DNA of 64,000 nucleotides from Blasia pusilla (Eukaryota; Marchantiophyta; Marchantiopsida; Blasiales): positions 53,878,001-53,942,000 of the forward strand of contig CM114272.1 in the NCBI GenBank assembly GCA_050084515.1, given 5' to 3'. Below are positions 37,601-49,574 of the stretch, one piece after another. The first letter of the stretch is position 1. The number at the start of each line of letters is the position of its first letter. The translations under genes and the position numbers were made by a program. A model generated the notes under the pieces. It did not search any database, was not told the origin of the DNA, and saw nothing but the letters and a program-made list of their open reading frames with translations.

Positions 37601-38596
37601 ATCGCTCATCCAAAGCCTTGATTCCAACCACCCCTTGTAACTTCATGAAGGATGAAGCGTCAACTAGAGAGTGATGACTCTCTCCACAACATCAAGGTCC
37701 TAAGCAGGGTAATCTACCTTGACCTCTCCGGTATGATGTCTTGAAAGTGGAAGTCTTGGATTGAGTCTCGAAGATCCAACCCATCATGCAATCTATAGGC
37801 AAGTTGGTAAAGTCACCAAGTGCTCAATGGTTCCAAGTCTCCTTATGTGCATACCCTCTCCCTAGGAAGCCTTTTTCCCAAGACTCAACCAATCTCCTCC
37901 AATCTCTCAACTAAATTGGAGTGCATCAATTGATTTCTCAAGTTGCATTTTGAACGGTTCATTAGCTTAGGAACATAGCCCATACACAAAACATGGTTAA
38001 TCCCTTGTTCGAAGACTCAAGCGGATAGGGAGAGAAAGGGTTCCTCCCTATAAGAACTTTTGGGAGAGAAACGGTTCCTCCCTATTTCCCAAAATCCATG
38101 CCGAGCCATTGATTTTGGCCTATAACCTAAACATTGTTAGCTTCACACCGATTCATGTTTGAATAGCTAACCCCTAAGGGAGTCTTCTAAAACAGTCCAC
38201 CCATCTTGAATTTTCGCAACTCATCTTGGAACCTCAATCCGCATTTCATCATTATCATGGCTAGAGTGCCCATCTCAACTCCCACCCTTGGTCATCTAAT
38301 GGTTCTCTTGACGTCCTTCGTGTTTCATGACTAGTCTCATGGTGTCTTGCCCATCTTCAATACTCTTACCTTCCTTGCTCCTTTCCCTGGTCTCTACTCA
38401 AGGGTCTTCTATCTATCTTGCCTCATCCTTATTCCTTGAGTAGTTATGTTTCCTTTCTCATAATTTTAGTCTCAAGGCGCGCACATGCCTTGACTAATAT
38501 TAATTCTATAGTATGTTCTATCATCTATTCTAGTCTTACGACAAGCTAGTCTAGGTTTTGACTTGGGTAGATCACACCAAGGTCTCTCTTTGGATT
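34650..38596. other. Intergenic DNA upstream of UreG, no gene recognised
   Basis: Contains the presumed UreG promoter at its left end. Open frames such as 37138-37458 resemble no known family. A cluster of gagtc/gactc-type words (ttgcgagtc, ttgtgag...ctcacaa) occurs at 36330-36520, mirrored at 39880-40060. This might be a decayed terminal-inverted-repeat transposon, but no ends could be fixed. Confidence 0.4.
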
Positions 38597-39530
38597 TGTC
38601 TCTTGGAAAAGACGCAAGAGACACAATATATGAGACACAAAAAAGGTTGAGTCTTTCATGCATTTACGGTATCGACTAGGAAGCCTGAACCAAACGTGAA
38701 ACAAGACTTGAGAGGAGTTGAGTCTAGTAAGAGTGGTTGCCAAAGAGGTGAGAACCGGATTTTGAACTTGACTTGCGTTTGGGATTTTGACTATATTTTG
38801 GACCATAACTTTTAGTACCAAGATGCATTTGGAAAAAATTTAAGATGGTGTTAGAAAGCTTATGGAAAGACGGTTCCAATGCACCAAATATCTCAGCAAA
38901 CGCACAAGCAAAGGCTGAGAAACTTCCCGAAAATAATTATACGGGGAGTTGGATTGAGGGCCAAAAAGATTGTGGCCCGAACATCCCTAACCCAAAGATA
39001 GGGGAAGGGCGGAGAACCCTAGAAGTACTAGTAAGGGGGAAGGTCTCCAAGAGTGCTTGAGACTCAAATCCCACTTTGGGGTGCCGCACGGCGATCCAAG
39101 GGCAGGGAATGGATCGGAAATTTTGGCGTTGGGTTTCGAAACCCGAACCAAGTCCAATAGAGTGGATTTCGGAGGTCCCTATTGGATTTGAGCCCAAAAC
39201 TCATTTAGTTGGGTCTACGTTTGGGGCTCATGTGAGGTCCATTAGAAAATTAGGACTGTTAGGCGCACAAACACGATTTTAGATGCTTGGACTAACGAGA
39301 AAGTTTGTCTCAAGTCGCGGAAGACTTGCCCATGCTGGGAAGCTAGGAATAAGGAAGGTTGAGCTTGATGAGGTGTCAAGTTGGGAATTCGGTGGTTTGG
39401 AAGGCTGATTGACCCAAAGCAAACTAACATTACGGTGTTTGGATGCAGATCGGCAGTGAGAGCGTATCATACTAAACGTACGCTTCCGCAACACTAAAGA
39501 TTGATGTTCAAGAGGAGTAGGCACACGATA
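38597..39530 (+). repeat. Dispersed ~0.93-kb repeat, solo-LTR-like, copy 2
   Basis: Direct-orientation homologue of 14686-15608 along its full length, starting tgtctcttggaaaaga and ending gcacacgata. The first copy ends in GACA; this one has GATA. No target-site duplication was found. The divergence between the copies suggests old, independent insertions. Confidence 0.65.
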
Positions 39531-41293
39531 ACTTGAACGGATGAAACAAATACTACTAGCGCAATCATTTGGACTCTTGAGCCTAATCTAGCTTGCATAT
39601 CCTCTAGTACTCGAGGGATAATACCAGTGGCCTCCATAACATATTCAGTCTTCTCTTTGCTCATGGCATCTTTAGAGGGTAGCAAGAAAGACTTAAAAGA
39701 AGGTAGAAAAATGGGAAAAATAAAAAAAAATTAGAGGAGATAGAGGCCTAGTGGGTAAAAAAATACTTGCCCCTTTGGGTTTATGCACCTTTTGTGTATT
39801 CTTTTTGAGTACTTTACATCTCCTTAGACTCGTAGATTTACAAGCCAAGTTGTTGTGTCTCCTTGAAGTTGTAAGCAATTACAATTCTCGAAACTCACTC
39901 GAACCAAGAAGTGCAGATTATTCGCAAATCCCCTATTTTGCAAATTCTGAATTTTACAAGTGTAAGGAGCTACAAATTATTGAGACTCCCCGCATTTGCA
40001 TGGAAATAAAAGTGTGAGTCTTGAGACTTATTGTGGACTCGCAATCGAACTTGCAAACTCAAAATGCCACCACTTACATATACACTTCTAATCCAATCCT
40101 ATTGGTAATTTCCATCCCAAATCTGACTAGATTTACAAATAACGTCTCTTTCAAGTAGAATTTAGGATCTTTGTAGCTATGGAATATATTTTTGACCTAC
40201 ATTTTGAGATTACCTACCCTTCTACAAAGAAACTTAGTAATATTCTGTGAATCTCTCAACCCACCACTTAATTTTTTAAATTGTACTTCATCCAAGAATT
40301 TACGAATTGGGTTTCTTATAGTCATCTTATAACCTACAAATCTACAAAATGCCGGTAGAATCCTCAAAAAAACTCAAACTAAATTTATCAAGAGTAAAGA
40401 GAATTTAGTTTCCATACTAAGGTGTGACTCTATCTTTATTTACAAATAAGTAAAAATGCCATCCTCCTCCTTCAACTTTGGATTGATCGGGCATAAATGT
40501 ATGACTGTAGGGCCCTTCTTAGAATCATGTATGTTTAGGACAACGCATTAATTAGGGAAAATACCCAATTCAGATCAATTATAGAGCATGGGCACTAAAA
40601 TTGTCGAGCACGAAATCTAGAATCATAAGGATTATGGGAACAATTGACTATTCTTATTTATAAATAATATTGTGTGTGATTTCACTAGAAGTTGCTAAAA
40701 TCTCAATATCATTCTTTCGGTCTTGATCATAGTCTTGGTTTTTGGGACTACGAAAATCCAATCCGTGGAATCGGAATAGGTCAAAGAGAAGTATGCATGA
40801 AAGTATTAATCATTAGCACTAGAGCCTAGATCATATATTATATTAAGTCAATATTCAACCTAAACACTTTTATGAATGAAGATCTCACTTTGTCATGAAA
40901 ATGCTATTTGGGTTTTTTTGTTATTCCATTCCTATGTGCTTATGGTAATTGCAACAAGGTCTTTGCTTAGTCAAAGATTAGCATCATGATTGTGATTTTG
41001 GGCTAAGCATCTTATTTCTATTAATTAGTAGAGTGTTGCTCCTGCTATCCACGGCTGTCACGGACAATTTTGGAAATTTTTAAAAAAATCTTTTCTTGCG
41101 CCCATCCTCCCTTCATTTCCTCATATAACTCTACTCTCTCCCCTCAACCTTTCATTTCATTCCATCTTATAAATTGACATATGCCAAAATCATAAGAGTC
41201 CTCCAAAGACAAAAGTCAAGTGTACGTTCATGACAAAGTGGACACGGTCATTATTAGTAATGGTCGAGCCTTCAACACTTCAAGTAGATTAGA
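39531..41293. other. AT-rich intergenic DNA
   Basis: No coding region recognised. The left part carries a cluster of gactcgcaa/gtgagtc words near 39880-40060 that mirrors one at 36.3-36.5 kb. The rest is featureless AT-rich sequence. Confidence 0.4.
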
Positions 41294-41323
41294 TTAGAGC
41301 ATAATGCCCGTGTTATGCACGGG
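41294..41323 (-). mobile_element. Helitron-like 3' terminus
   Basis: On the minus strand a perfect 6-bp GC stem (cccgtg, loop cataa, cacggg; 41307-41323) is followed by cattatgct and CTAA at 41297-41294, then T. Hairpin, about 10 bases, CTRR and a flanking T is the Helitron 3' signature. It resembles the end at 5363 but is better preserved. The 5' end and any Rep/helicase gene were not found. Confidence 0.45.
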
Positions 41324-41329
41324 TGAAAA

Positions 41330-43476
41330 AATCACCGTGGCAAAAAGACGTCCGCTAAATCTGTTATCTATTACCTCCTCTTGTTAGCTCTTCTATTAAA
41401 AATAACCCATGTCTATATGGGACGAAGGCAGAAAATACACGGGTCAATATGGGAGGAAGAATTCTTCAAACCCCATCCTCTTTTAATTATATAAACCCCA
41501 TCGTCTTTTACTTATATAGATTGTACCATGTCCAACCCTAATTGGGTGACCGAGTTCCCACCCTCTTAGAGCGCGTCCCCATGGAAACGTCGGTCGAGTC
41601 CTAGCCCTTGGTCTTACGCTAGGTCCTACTATAGTTTTTGGCGATCAGGTAGTTTCAGCCGGCGGTGAGGCGAAGTGTACCGTTTAGGGAACTCAGGGGC
41701 ATGTCTACCTCCGTAACTGAAGAAAGGCATGTCTGACCATTACGGTGACGGAATTGGGGACCTTCCACCCAGGTACCCCTCCAAGAAGGGGGAGAGGGAG
41801 AGATGCCACTGTACATATGGTGCGATTCAGCACCATGTGACATTTACTCTAGTGTTTCCAATGCTAAAGAATCACCACCATCAGAACACTCCACCCGGAA
41901 TGCCGAAAGGACATCCTCACACACATCACCACAAATTCAACGAACCCGCCGCAACCCCCGGATTCTCCCCGATTGCGCTACAGCAACTCATCACACAATT
42001 GCGCTCCGCTCTCAATTTGCCCTGCAATCCCCTCTCAATTCACCGCGCGATCATCTTCAAAGGCTGCAAAATTCAAATCAAGGTTGTAACTACTGGGCAA
42101 GGGATTCATGGCTTGGAAAAAAATACTCCACCCGCAGCCATATAGTGTCACAAGTAGAGTACTTAGATGGTTCAAGACGTGTAGTTCAATATTTGATCTT
42201 TCGTAGTATTCCTCCAGAGTCTGGGGGGAATCTCAACTGTGATCTGCTTGTCGGCAGTTCCAAACAAGCGTCCGACATCGTCCAAAAAACATGAAGCGTA
42301 CAGTTCTCAGATGAGCTTCGCGTACAGTTCTCGGATGTGCTTGCAATTTTGTTTGTCATGATTGTAGACAAGAGAGATTCATAAAAAGGAGGGATTTCAT
42401 TTTTGCAATAAAGTTCAGGTTGCATGCTTGTTCAATCAATTACAGATGGAGTAGTAAAAGCATCTTAAAATGTTGGTTGCTTTGCTCAAGGAGGTAGATG
42501 AAGATTAAGAAAAATCTGCATGAACCATCATTGCGAATTCTAGTTTTAGAGAAAGGAATTAAGATTCCCAAAAATTACCCTATAGCTGATCCTTCCCGTA
42601 AATTATGGAGCCAACGTGACATATGGAGGCCTAGCATATGATTCATCGGTTGAGCTCCTATGGGAAGATAGCCTCTGGGATTCCGTGTAGGGTGCTAGCA
42701 ACATAGAGAGCGCAACACACAATTTCACCCACACCTCTTTCTACGGTGAAGCAAGGTACAAAGGGATCGCAGAATGGGAAATCACCTTTGAAGACGGAAA
42801 TCACGGTTAATCTCTTCACAAAAACGCTCCTTCCAATGACTCGAAGGAGTAACAAGAAAACACAATTCGGAGTCTATCCATTATCATAAGCTCCTAGGAG
42901 ATAGGATGTGACAAAACGAAGCATGTCCTCAAGTGGGGGCAGAAAAATACCTTGTGACGACAGTTTTAAGAAATAACTCACTTCACGACATCCTTCACTT
43001 TAAAATGTTGGAAGAATGGCATAATGAATCCTTTATGGCAAGTAGCCATATCTTATTGGTTTGTTAAATTATTGATAGTAATCAATCAAGTTCGTCCCAA
43101 GCTGAGAAACACGAGCGGGTGATGATCATTCATTGGTTGTTATGGATGGTCAATTATGGGTCCAATGGATGGTCGTTATTCACACCAAGGCGACCCCATC
43201 CACAGTCTTGACTCAAATTGAAATTAACGTCTCGTTTGTGTAGATCTTTGATTCAAATTTAGTTCATGAATTCATAATGTTATGAAAGCGATCCAAATTA
43301 CAAATGAAGGGAAAAATTGGACCCACATTCTACTGGGCATCAAGGTACACACTCACAAGAGTCGATCACCGTTGTTTCAAGTGTTGAAGCAAAAGTACAA
43401 TGGCTGAATCCTTTTCTTTTTTTACACTAGGCATCGGATCACCCACACATTCATCCGTCCATCCATTCTCAATGGT
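41330..43476. other. Intergenic DNA, no gene recognised
   Basis: Two overlapping plus-strand frames at 41729-42294 are open for 138 and 163 codons but resemble no family I know. The sequence is moderately GC-rich to 42.3 kb and AT-rich afterwards. No repeat with the rest of the window was spotted. Confidence 0.4.
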
Positions 43477-43887
43477 ATGGACTCGGACAGAGTATGTAAA
43501 TCTCTTTGCGTGAGCACGGCCACCCTCCGATACACATCTGGCCAAGCATGTCCGCAAGTGGGGCCTGTGGAATTGAAGGAAAGAAAAGTGTACTGCCAAA
43601 TAGAGACATACAGGGTAGGATGTGTGGAAGAAACTGATTTGAAGCCAATGAAAACTGATTGGGAGGAGAGAGTGAAGAAATTACAATTCACAAAATCTAC
43701 TGTTGCGGTTGCTTGTACCAAGCAAGATCTTCAAAAAAATCTTCAATTGCTTGATGGATCCGTTAAGGATGCTGCAAAGAGGATAAACAAGGAGAAATCA
43801 GTAATGAAACTCCCGATATGCACTTCCCAGGGTAGCAGATTGCAAACAAAAATGTCCACTCGAATGACAAAAGTCCTCAGGTTGTGA
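43477..43887 (+). CDS. Unidentified open frame, possible exon
   Basis: A 136-codon plus-strand frame. From about codon 30 it has protein-like composition: VELKERKVYCQIETYRVGC, then DWEERVKKLQ, ACTKQDLQKNLQLLDGSVKD and AAKRINKEK. Spaced hydrophobic and charged residues suggest a coiled coil in the second half. I do not recognise the family. The first 28 codons and last 25 look non-coding, so a single internal exon of roughly 43560-43800 is more likely than a whole gene. It could also be a chance frame or part of a decayed gene. Confidence 0.25.
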   Translation: MDSDRVCKSLCVSTATLRYTSGQACPQVGPVELKERKVYCQIETYRVGCVEETDLKPMKTDWEERVKKLQFTKSTVAVACTKQDLQKNLQLLDGSVKDAAKRINKEKSVMKLPICTSQGSRLQTKMSTRMTKVLRL

Positions 43888-43889
43888 AC

Positions 43890-45489
43890 GAGTGGTCCTA
43901 ATGTTGGAGAAGACATCCTTGGTCTCCATAAATTTAAACCTCCAATGCTGACGATCAAGAAATTGCCCAAGTTCAAACAAAGAAAAGTTTGAATTTTGAA
44001 AATTCCCACCGCTGATGCAAGAAGAAAAAACATTGGCGCAAGTGTTCGGAATCCCATTGACGACCTTCGAAGAGATGACGGAGGAGACGGAGAGGTAACC
44101 AGCAATCGGCAATAGCAAGAATATTTTGAACCGGCTATAGTGCTTTGACGCGACAAGGACCGTCCTAGTTGATTCCGTGCTGCGATTTTTGCGGCGTGGA
44201 AGGACCAAGGACCATTCAAATGTTCATGCAATCTCCATCGTAGATTATATCAGATTAAGATCTTGCAACCCTCAAAATGGCCCATGGGGATAGCCCCTTA
44301 GCTTCTCAAGGGGACTTTCGACTTTACCCTTTCTAGAGAGCGTAGGGGAAATTGTAAGTTGCGCTGGCATTTTGCGGATCCTAGGATCTTCGGGATCACA
44401 TGGATGGGTTTCAAGTTATGGTCTTCTTTTGTGAGCATGTTCCAAATTTATGTCACACATTTAGAGTTTCGTGAGATAAATGATCGCGATTGCCATAAAT
44501 GTTTCAGCTATAATTTTTTCATTTTGAGGATTTCCATTTGCTTGAGATGGAAACCACTTCCACATGAAACATTCCTTCAACGAACATTGATCGGCGATCG
44601 AGTAGCAAAATGGGCGGTAGGGTTCCAAACAACATGTTCTAAAGTTGCGATTTTCATACGAGGTGGCAAAGATGGCGTGTGTTTAGGGTGATACCAACGA
44701 TATCAGCGACAATAGACGAGCTTCGGGGGCTCAGGCCTTTCCGAAGGATACCACATTATCTTCGCAAGACCCGCATACAGCTCGCGCTCACTTCCATCTT
44801 GATTCCCTCAATTGATTACACACATCGACAACGGGCACCGCAGAACCCGCACGTAGTTCAGACCTCCGAGAATCAGCATGCAGCGTCAGTTCGCCCTACC
44901 GATCCTCGGAGGAATCACTGTTAGCTCCCCATATTAACCGACCCTACTAGCATTCCCTCTAGCCCCTGATAGAAACTTGATCTGCTCATGCATTGGCTTG
45001 ATCGATGGATCACCCTGAGTACTAACTATCTCCCGCTCTAGGCTTTGTGAGATCTATCTCCCCCTGTTCGCTCGATGAACTCCCCCTGCTCGTGTCTAAT
45101 TGTTATTTGCTTCAAGTTCTCGATAAAAGAACTTCTGTGATATTTCAGACCTGACTTACCAGGCGTAGTGCAGTCCTTGTGTAGATCTTGTGTGGGTCCA
45201 CATGTACTTTCAATTGGGCTTTCATCGCCAATTGTCCGCCGGGGTACACCAACGGTGTACCAGGCACGGTGAGACATGGAGCACCCGTTTAAGCTTTCTC
45301 CTTCTAAGCAGTGTGCCATACGTGCTTTGCACTTGCGCAGGGTGTGTTGAACTACGCAATATTTTATAGTAATCTACTTCAGTAGGCTCCAAGTGACCTG
45401 TGTGTCCAAGGTGGCTCCAGCAGATCTTGTGAGGTACCATCGCGCGGACTTAAGAGTGAGCATAGGCGAAGCTATCAGGCAGAGATGCG
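43890..45489. other. Intergenic DNA left of the copia element
   Basis: No gene is recognised. Near 45050-45100 the minus strand carries two close aggggga-type purine runs (cagggggag twice within 25 bases), which resemble polypurine tracts of plant copia elements. They may be debris of an older element that received the copia insertion. A 72-codon minus frame at 45222-45440 is unidentified. Confidence 0.4.
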
Positions 45490-45494
45490 CGGGA

Positions 45495-45876
45495 TGTTAG
45501 AAATATATGAGAGATGTATACACAATGGCAATGATACAATGGTAAATCTGCGTTTAAACTTTATGGAGAACTTCAAGTATGATGTTTATTCAAGCCCCAG
45601 ACTATATACTAATCTGGATAGTGGCTAGAGACAAGATGGTCTGTGACCAAGTGGTCAAGTGACCAAGTATCCAACTGACCAAGTGGCCAAGTGGCCCTTT
45701 TAGCCAAGTGGTCAAGTGGCCAAGTAGCCAAATGTCCAAGTGGCCAAGTGGCCGTTTTAGTCAAGTGATCAAGTGTCTTAGGTTAGATGTCGGACTGCTA
45801 AGAGTAGCAACATTTAGGTAGTTCCTTTAACACATTTTAAGTCGAACATCTTTATCTAAGATGTATTTATCTAACA
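45495..45876 (-). repeat. copia 3' LTR (full length, 382 bp)
   Basis: Read on the plus strand it runs from tgttagaaat to tatctaaca, so it has TG...CA ends in either orientation. Directly to its right, 45877-45883 is the complement of a gtgggag purine run, the polypurine tract. It contains an internal series of caagtgg repeats (45638-45780). Positions 45782-45876 align with the shortened 5' LTR. Confidence 0.85.
45638..45780. repeat. Degenerate (n)caagtgg(n) tandem repeats inside LTR
   Basis: The word caagtgg or close variants (caagtga, caagtat, caaatgt) recurs about every 8-10 bases, some fourteen times, with two longer blocks ending in c(c/g)ttttag. The longer period, about 65 bases (ggccaagtggcc...ttttag), appears twice. 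It lies in the LTR part deleted from the 5' copy. Confidence 0.8.
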
Positions 45877-45883
45877 CTCCCAC
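45877..45883 (-). other. copia polypurine tract
   Basis: On the minus strand gtgggag abuts the TG start of the 3' LTR with no gap. Retroelements prime plus-strand DNA synthesis from such a purine run. It is short but in the expected place. Confidence 0.65.
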
Positions 45884-46129
45884 TGAGCTAGGATGATCTA
45901 GCTGGAAGAACATACAGCTGTCTACTCAAAAAGTGTCGTATCTCCCACTCAATTGCATATCCTACATCCTGATATTTGGAGTAAAAAATAATGTTGGTCT
46001 TTAGATAGAATTTTAGTCAAAATATCAACAGCCTGAACTGAGGATCTACATTCTTGTAGACGAATATTTTGCTGTTGAATGTGTTTTGATATAAAGAAGA
46101 ATTTTAGTTCCAAATGTCGGATTTTGGAA

Positions 46130-49100
46130 TTGGAACAAAAATTATTTGATAGTTGAATTGCACCTTGATTGTCTTCGTAAAGAATTTTTGGAGTTTGTTG
46201 TGAAAAACCAATCTCAACAAGTAAATGTCAAATCCAAAGTATTTCTTTGGTGGCCTCATTGAGGGCTATATATTGAGCTTCTGTAGTAGAGTGTGCAGTA
46301 ACTTTCTGCTTCCTTGAGGTGCAGTACATTGGGCCTCCTTGAGGCCCAATGTACTGCACCTCATGCCACGATAAGAACAAATCCTAAAATAGATTTTCTA
46401 TCATCTTTAGAAGAAGAACGGCGGCATCCAGATAGGCACGAAGAGTAAAATCATGGGTGGAACCATCAAAGGTGATACCCATATTGGAAGTTCCTTCAAA
46501 TAGCTTAGAACATGCATGGCGCTTGCCAATGCTCAATACAATAGTTGGACATGTATTTACATAAGCGGCCGACATTAATCGAAAAGAGATGTCAAGATGA
46601 GTCATGGTTTAAGCATACATAAGACTTCCAACTATCGTAGCATATGGATATTGCTGAAAATGAGCAAGATCATCACTTGTAGGAGCAGATGTGGGCTTGG
46701 ACAATGTTGTCCAGTGCACGTAGGGTAGAAAGCGTATGACAATCTTTCATACCGAATTCTACAAGTTTATCACAGATATACCTTTATTGATGCAAAGAAA
46801 TCTTGTGACGTGCCTTGTCTCTTACCACCTGAAGTCCTAACAAGTGATGAAGCTCTCCCATGTTAACCATTTTAAAAATGGACTGAACATGATTTTTAAA
46901 TTGTTGTAGCTGAATGAGATTATCTGCTAAAATAGCAAGATCATCTACATATACAGCAATTATGAGTAATTGATCCGTAGAAGATTATTTGTGATACAAA
47001 CAAGGATCATAAGTACTTCTGAGAAAACCTGCAGAAGTTAAATATCCATCCATCTTTTGATACCAAGCTCGGGAGGATTGCTTTAAGCCATAAAGAGCTT
47101 TCTTCAGAAGACATACCTGTGGACTTTGATTAGGTACCTCAAAACCGGGAGGTTGATGCATGTATATGATTTCTTGTAGATCACCATGAAGAAAAGCAAT
47201 CTTGATGTCCATTTGAGGTAGTTCAGCGTTGCGAACAGCAGCAATGGAAAGCAGCATCCGGAGAGAAGTGATATTTATGACAAGAGAAAATGTTTCTTTG
47301 TAATAAAATCCTTCTTTTTGTGCATAACCTTTGGCTACCAGCCTGGCTTTGTACTTGAGAATACTTCTTGAAGAAGACCGTTTGATCTTGAAAACCCATT
47401 TACAAGAGACTATATTGGTAGTATCTGTGAATGACTTGCGCTTTTTAGGATTTGTCACAAGAATACAGATTTTGTTTTCATGAAGAGAGGCAATTTCAGC
47501 TTCCATAGCAGTTTGCCATTCATGAGAATATGATCTAGAGAGGGCTTCTGTTCTAGTGAGTGGATCAGATTGGATACAAGAAGAGAGAAGAATGTTTGAG
47601 CAAGCAGCATCATACATATGTATTGGTACAGATGTTCGTGATGATCGCCTAGAATGAAAAGACGTGGGCAGATGTCCCATAGATTTCTCTAAAGCAACAA
47701 CACCTATTTTTCTTGAAGTATCTCCCACTATTTCAATATTTTTCTGAACTGTAGTTTTTCTTACTGCTTTAGGGACACTTATCAATTCAGATTTTTCTAC
47801 TGGGAAAGAATCCAAAAATGGAGAATAAGTAGAGTGAACAGGAGAGAAGGAGAAAGGAATATCTTCATTGAAGACAACATCTTTGCTACGAAAAATGCGT
47901 TTTGTATTGGGATTGAAAAGTTTATAACATCTAGAACCAATGTGATAACCAAGGAATATACATTCTTCACCCGTAGAATCCATCTTTCTTCTTCTCTTAG
48001 CTGGAATGAGAGCAAATGCTTGGCATCCAAACACTCGAAGATGTGTGAGAGTAGGTTTGAGACCACTCCAAGCTTCATAAGGTGTTGTTGAAAGAGTTTG
48101 AGTAGGACTCAAGTTCCGAGGATAGTTAGTTGTAACAATTGCTTCTCCCCAAAATGATATAGGAAGGGGCATGTGAATGTGCATACATCTTGCCTTTTCC
48201 TGTAGTGTGCGGTTGAGTCTTTCAGCAGATCCATTCTGCATAGGAGAATCTCTTCCTGTGCGTTGATGAAGAATACCAAAAGTTTGAAGAAAGACTTGGA
48301 AAGAAGAGTCTATGTATTCACCACCTCCATCTGTTCTGAGAACACGAATCTGGAGACCAGTTTCTTTCTCAACCATGATTTTGAATTTCTGGAATGTAGA
48401 AAAGACATCTGCCTTCTTGTGGAGAATATAGACAAAGTATTTCTTTGTATATTGGTCGAGAAAAGTATAGAAATAGTAGGCGTTTCCAATACTAGATGTC
48501 TTCATTGGTCCTGCCAGATCATTGTGAATCAGATCTAGAGCCTTTTGAACAGGAAGATGTTGTCCTTCTCCTGTGATATGTTGCCTGATGAGCTTGCCTT
48601 TAGCACAGCTTCTACAAAAATTGGGATCATCGATATGATCCAGACCTTGAACCATTTTTTGTTGATGTAGTTGCAATAAATGCTGATTGTTGAGATGTCC
48701 CATACGATTGTGCCAGAGATCTGGCTATCAAAATTGTCGATTAAGTCAAGATTGACATTTAATTAGATACATGCCATGCCTGACAAAACGTATACCTAAA
48801 CAATGACCTTATTTGACGAGTTCAAAAGACATATTGTGAGAATAGAAAAGGATATCTATAGAGTTTTAAGCAAGTTTCTTCACAGAAACAATATCCCGTT
48901 GTCATGTAGGAAAGAACATAACATTGGAAAGAGTATGTAATTCGAAAGGACCTTTGACAAAAAGCTTTAATTGAACATTTCCTAACTATAGCATATATTT
49001 TGCCACTCCCTATTCCAGAAAGGAGAATTGGAAAGTAAATTAGAGAACAATTGTCGTTGACAACAAACATGGGAATTTGAACCAAAATCAAGGATCCAAA

Positions 49101-49265
49101 GTTTGGAAAGATCTGGGAAAGTAAATGTAGAAGATCTTTGGAACATGAACACATAGAGTGGTTCATCCGATAGTTGCTGCTCAGATGTGGAACATGTTAA
49201 TGCTTGAGTGATAGGTACCGTATTATTAGCAAAGATGAAGTATCTTTTGGTTGAGTTTTGCAATA
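46130..49265 (-). pseudogene. copia pol: protease, integrase, RT, RNase H (broken)
   Basis: The minus strand shows a protease core WILDFGSNSHV near 49110-49070, where copia proteases have D-S/T-G, so the catalytic motif is altered. Integrase and RT share a 572-codon frame (48703-46985). The zinc-binding HLL...H...FCRSC comes first, then the core HNDLAGP, RTDGGGEY and E in SAERLNRTL (the DDE triad). The RT begins at CKWVFKIK and runs through KARLVAKGY, MDIKIAFLHGDL and LYGLKQS. TAA at 46985-46987 interrupts just before the catalytic YVDD (near 46950), and another TAA follows near 46783. LHHLLGLQVV and YPYATIVGSLMYA then lead to remnants of the RNase H domain, broken near 46315-46363. Confidence 0.88.
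46315..46363. repeat. 22-bp perfect inverted repeat, 5-base loop
   Basis: The left arm tgaggtgcagtacattgggcct (46315-46336) is exactly complementary to 46342-46363, with loop ccttg. It lies where the copia RNase H TEAQY-like block should be and disrupts it, so it looks like a local inverted duplication. Confidence 0.95.
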
Positions 49266-49562
49266 CTCACAGAATTTCTTAAGAACTTTTCTGTTAGGAC
49301 ATTTACTTGAGATACTTTATGTTTCTTTAATACTTGGGTAGATATAGATGGAAATGGACTTGTCTGAGAGGATTATGAATAGAAATGGAAACTATAATAC
49401 TTTCAAATTTAGAAGGTTAATGTAGTTCAGATTTATATATTATTCCAATTAAAACATCGTCAAAACAATGTTTATTTTTCGCAAAATAAATGAAGGTTTG
49501 AATTCAAGAAGATTGTGAACACAATTTCCAGTCAAAACTCGTGATTCCCATGATTCCCATTC

Positions 49563-49574
49563 AGGCCCATAACC
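49563..49574 (-). other. copia primer binding site, half tRNA-iMet type
   Basis: Directly inside the 5' LTR the minus strand reads GGTTATGGGCC. Its complement ggcccataacc is the anticodon stem-loop sequence of eukaryotic initiator tRNA-Met, not its 3' acceptor end. Drosophila copia and yeast Ty5 use an initiator tRNA fragment cleaved in the anticodon loop as primer and have this same site. Eleven bases match without a gap from the LTR. Confidence 0.75.

Noticed and set aside
45050-45105. Second set of polypurine-like runs as proof of another copia element
   Set aside because: No LTR border, primer site or pol domain could be tied to them, so they are noted only as possible debris.
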